Assembly: GCA_003158355.1 (NCBI GenBank)
Contig: PMIV01000059.1
Location: forward strand, 1 to 13,280
DNA length: 13,280 nucleotides
From: Anaerolineaceae bacterium
GTDB lineage: Bacteria; Chloroflexota; Anaerolineae; Anaerolineales; Anaerolineaceae
Reading direction: 5' to 3'
Position numbers and translations under genes: made by a program. The notes under the pieces were generated by a model. It saw nothing but the letters and a program-made list of their open reading frames with translations, was not told the origin of the DNA and did not search any database. Positions within the stretch are counted from its first letter, which is position 1. Every line of letters starts with the position of its first letter. This document shows, one piece after another, positions 13,280-13,280 of this stretch.

Positions 13280-13280
13280 C

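Overview
The window is a tightly packed, all-plus-strand run of housekeeping genes: the 3' part of tuf (EF-Tu), then the complete S10 and spc ribosomal-protein gene strings, ending exactly at the stop codon of map. The gene order is the classic bacterial one: tuf-rpsJ-rplC-rplD-rplW-rplB-rpsS-rplV-rpsC-rplP-rpmC-rpsQ-rplN-rplX-rplE-rpsN-rpsH-rplF-rplR-rpsE-rpmD-rplO-secY-adk-map. I see no frameshifted or inserted gene, mobile element, tRNA, rRNA or CRISPR array. The proteins are clearly bacterial. Base composition looks intermediate. Protein style (for example the EF-Tu and SecY wording, the C4 S14 and the four-cysteine L24) suggests Chloroflexota, perhaps Anaerolineae, but that placement is an impression from sequence feel and was not tested by a search.

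Layout. (1) 1-931: EF-Tu, lacking about 90 N-terminal residues including the P-loop because the window starts inside the gene. (2) 943-1251: rpsJ, only 11 nt after tuf. (3) 1252-1519: the only sizeable gene-free stretch (268 nt). It holds promoter-like elements and a structured, probably transcribed leader ahead of rplC, with two mutually exclusive pairings and a hairpin before the rplC ribosome binding site. (4) 1520-5866: rplC to rplP, with gaps of 0-54 nt, two of which contain strong hairpins without a T tract. (5) 5863-7639: rpmC, rpsQ, rplN, rplX, rplE; rplP/rpmC, rpmC/rpsQ and rpsQ/rplN are joined by ATGA overlaps. (6) 7641-10432: rpsN, rpsH, rplF, rplR, rpsE, rpmD, rplO. (7) 10459-13278: secY, adk, map, followed by a promoter-like element formed over the map stop codon.

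How the genes work together: 21 ribosomal proteins (10 or more of them primary rRNA binders or tunnel/decoding components) are made together with the elongation factor that delivers aminoacyl-tRNA, the SecY channel that receives nascent membrane and secreted proteins, adenylate kinase for nucleotide balance, and methionine aminopeptidase that trims nascent N termini. Most genes have good Shine-Dalgarno sequences, and several start codons lie within or at the previous stop codon, so translational coupling is likely.

The window does not show a previously undescribed multi-gene system. The most interesting item is non-coding: the rpsJ-rplC intergenic RNA, which looks like an autoregulatory leader in an unusual position (before rplC and not before rpsJ). 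Secondary points are the degenerate zinc site in the adenylate kinase LID, a shifted arginine in the SecY C5 loop, hairpins that straddle several stop codons, and a possible promoter at the end of map.
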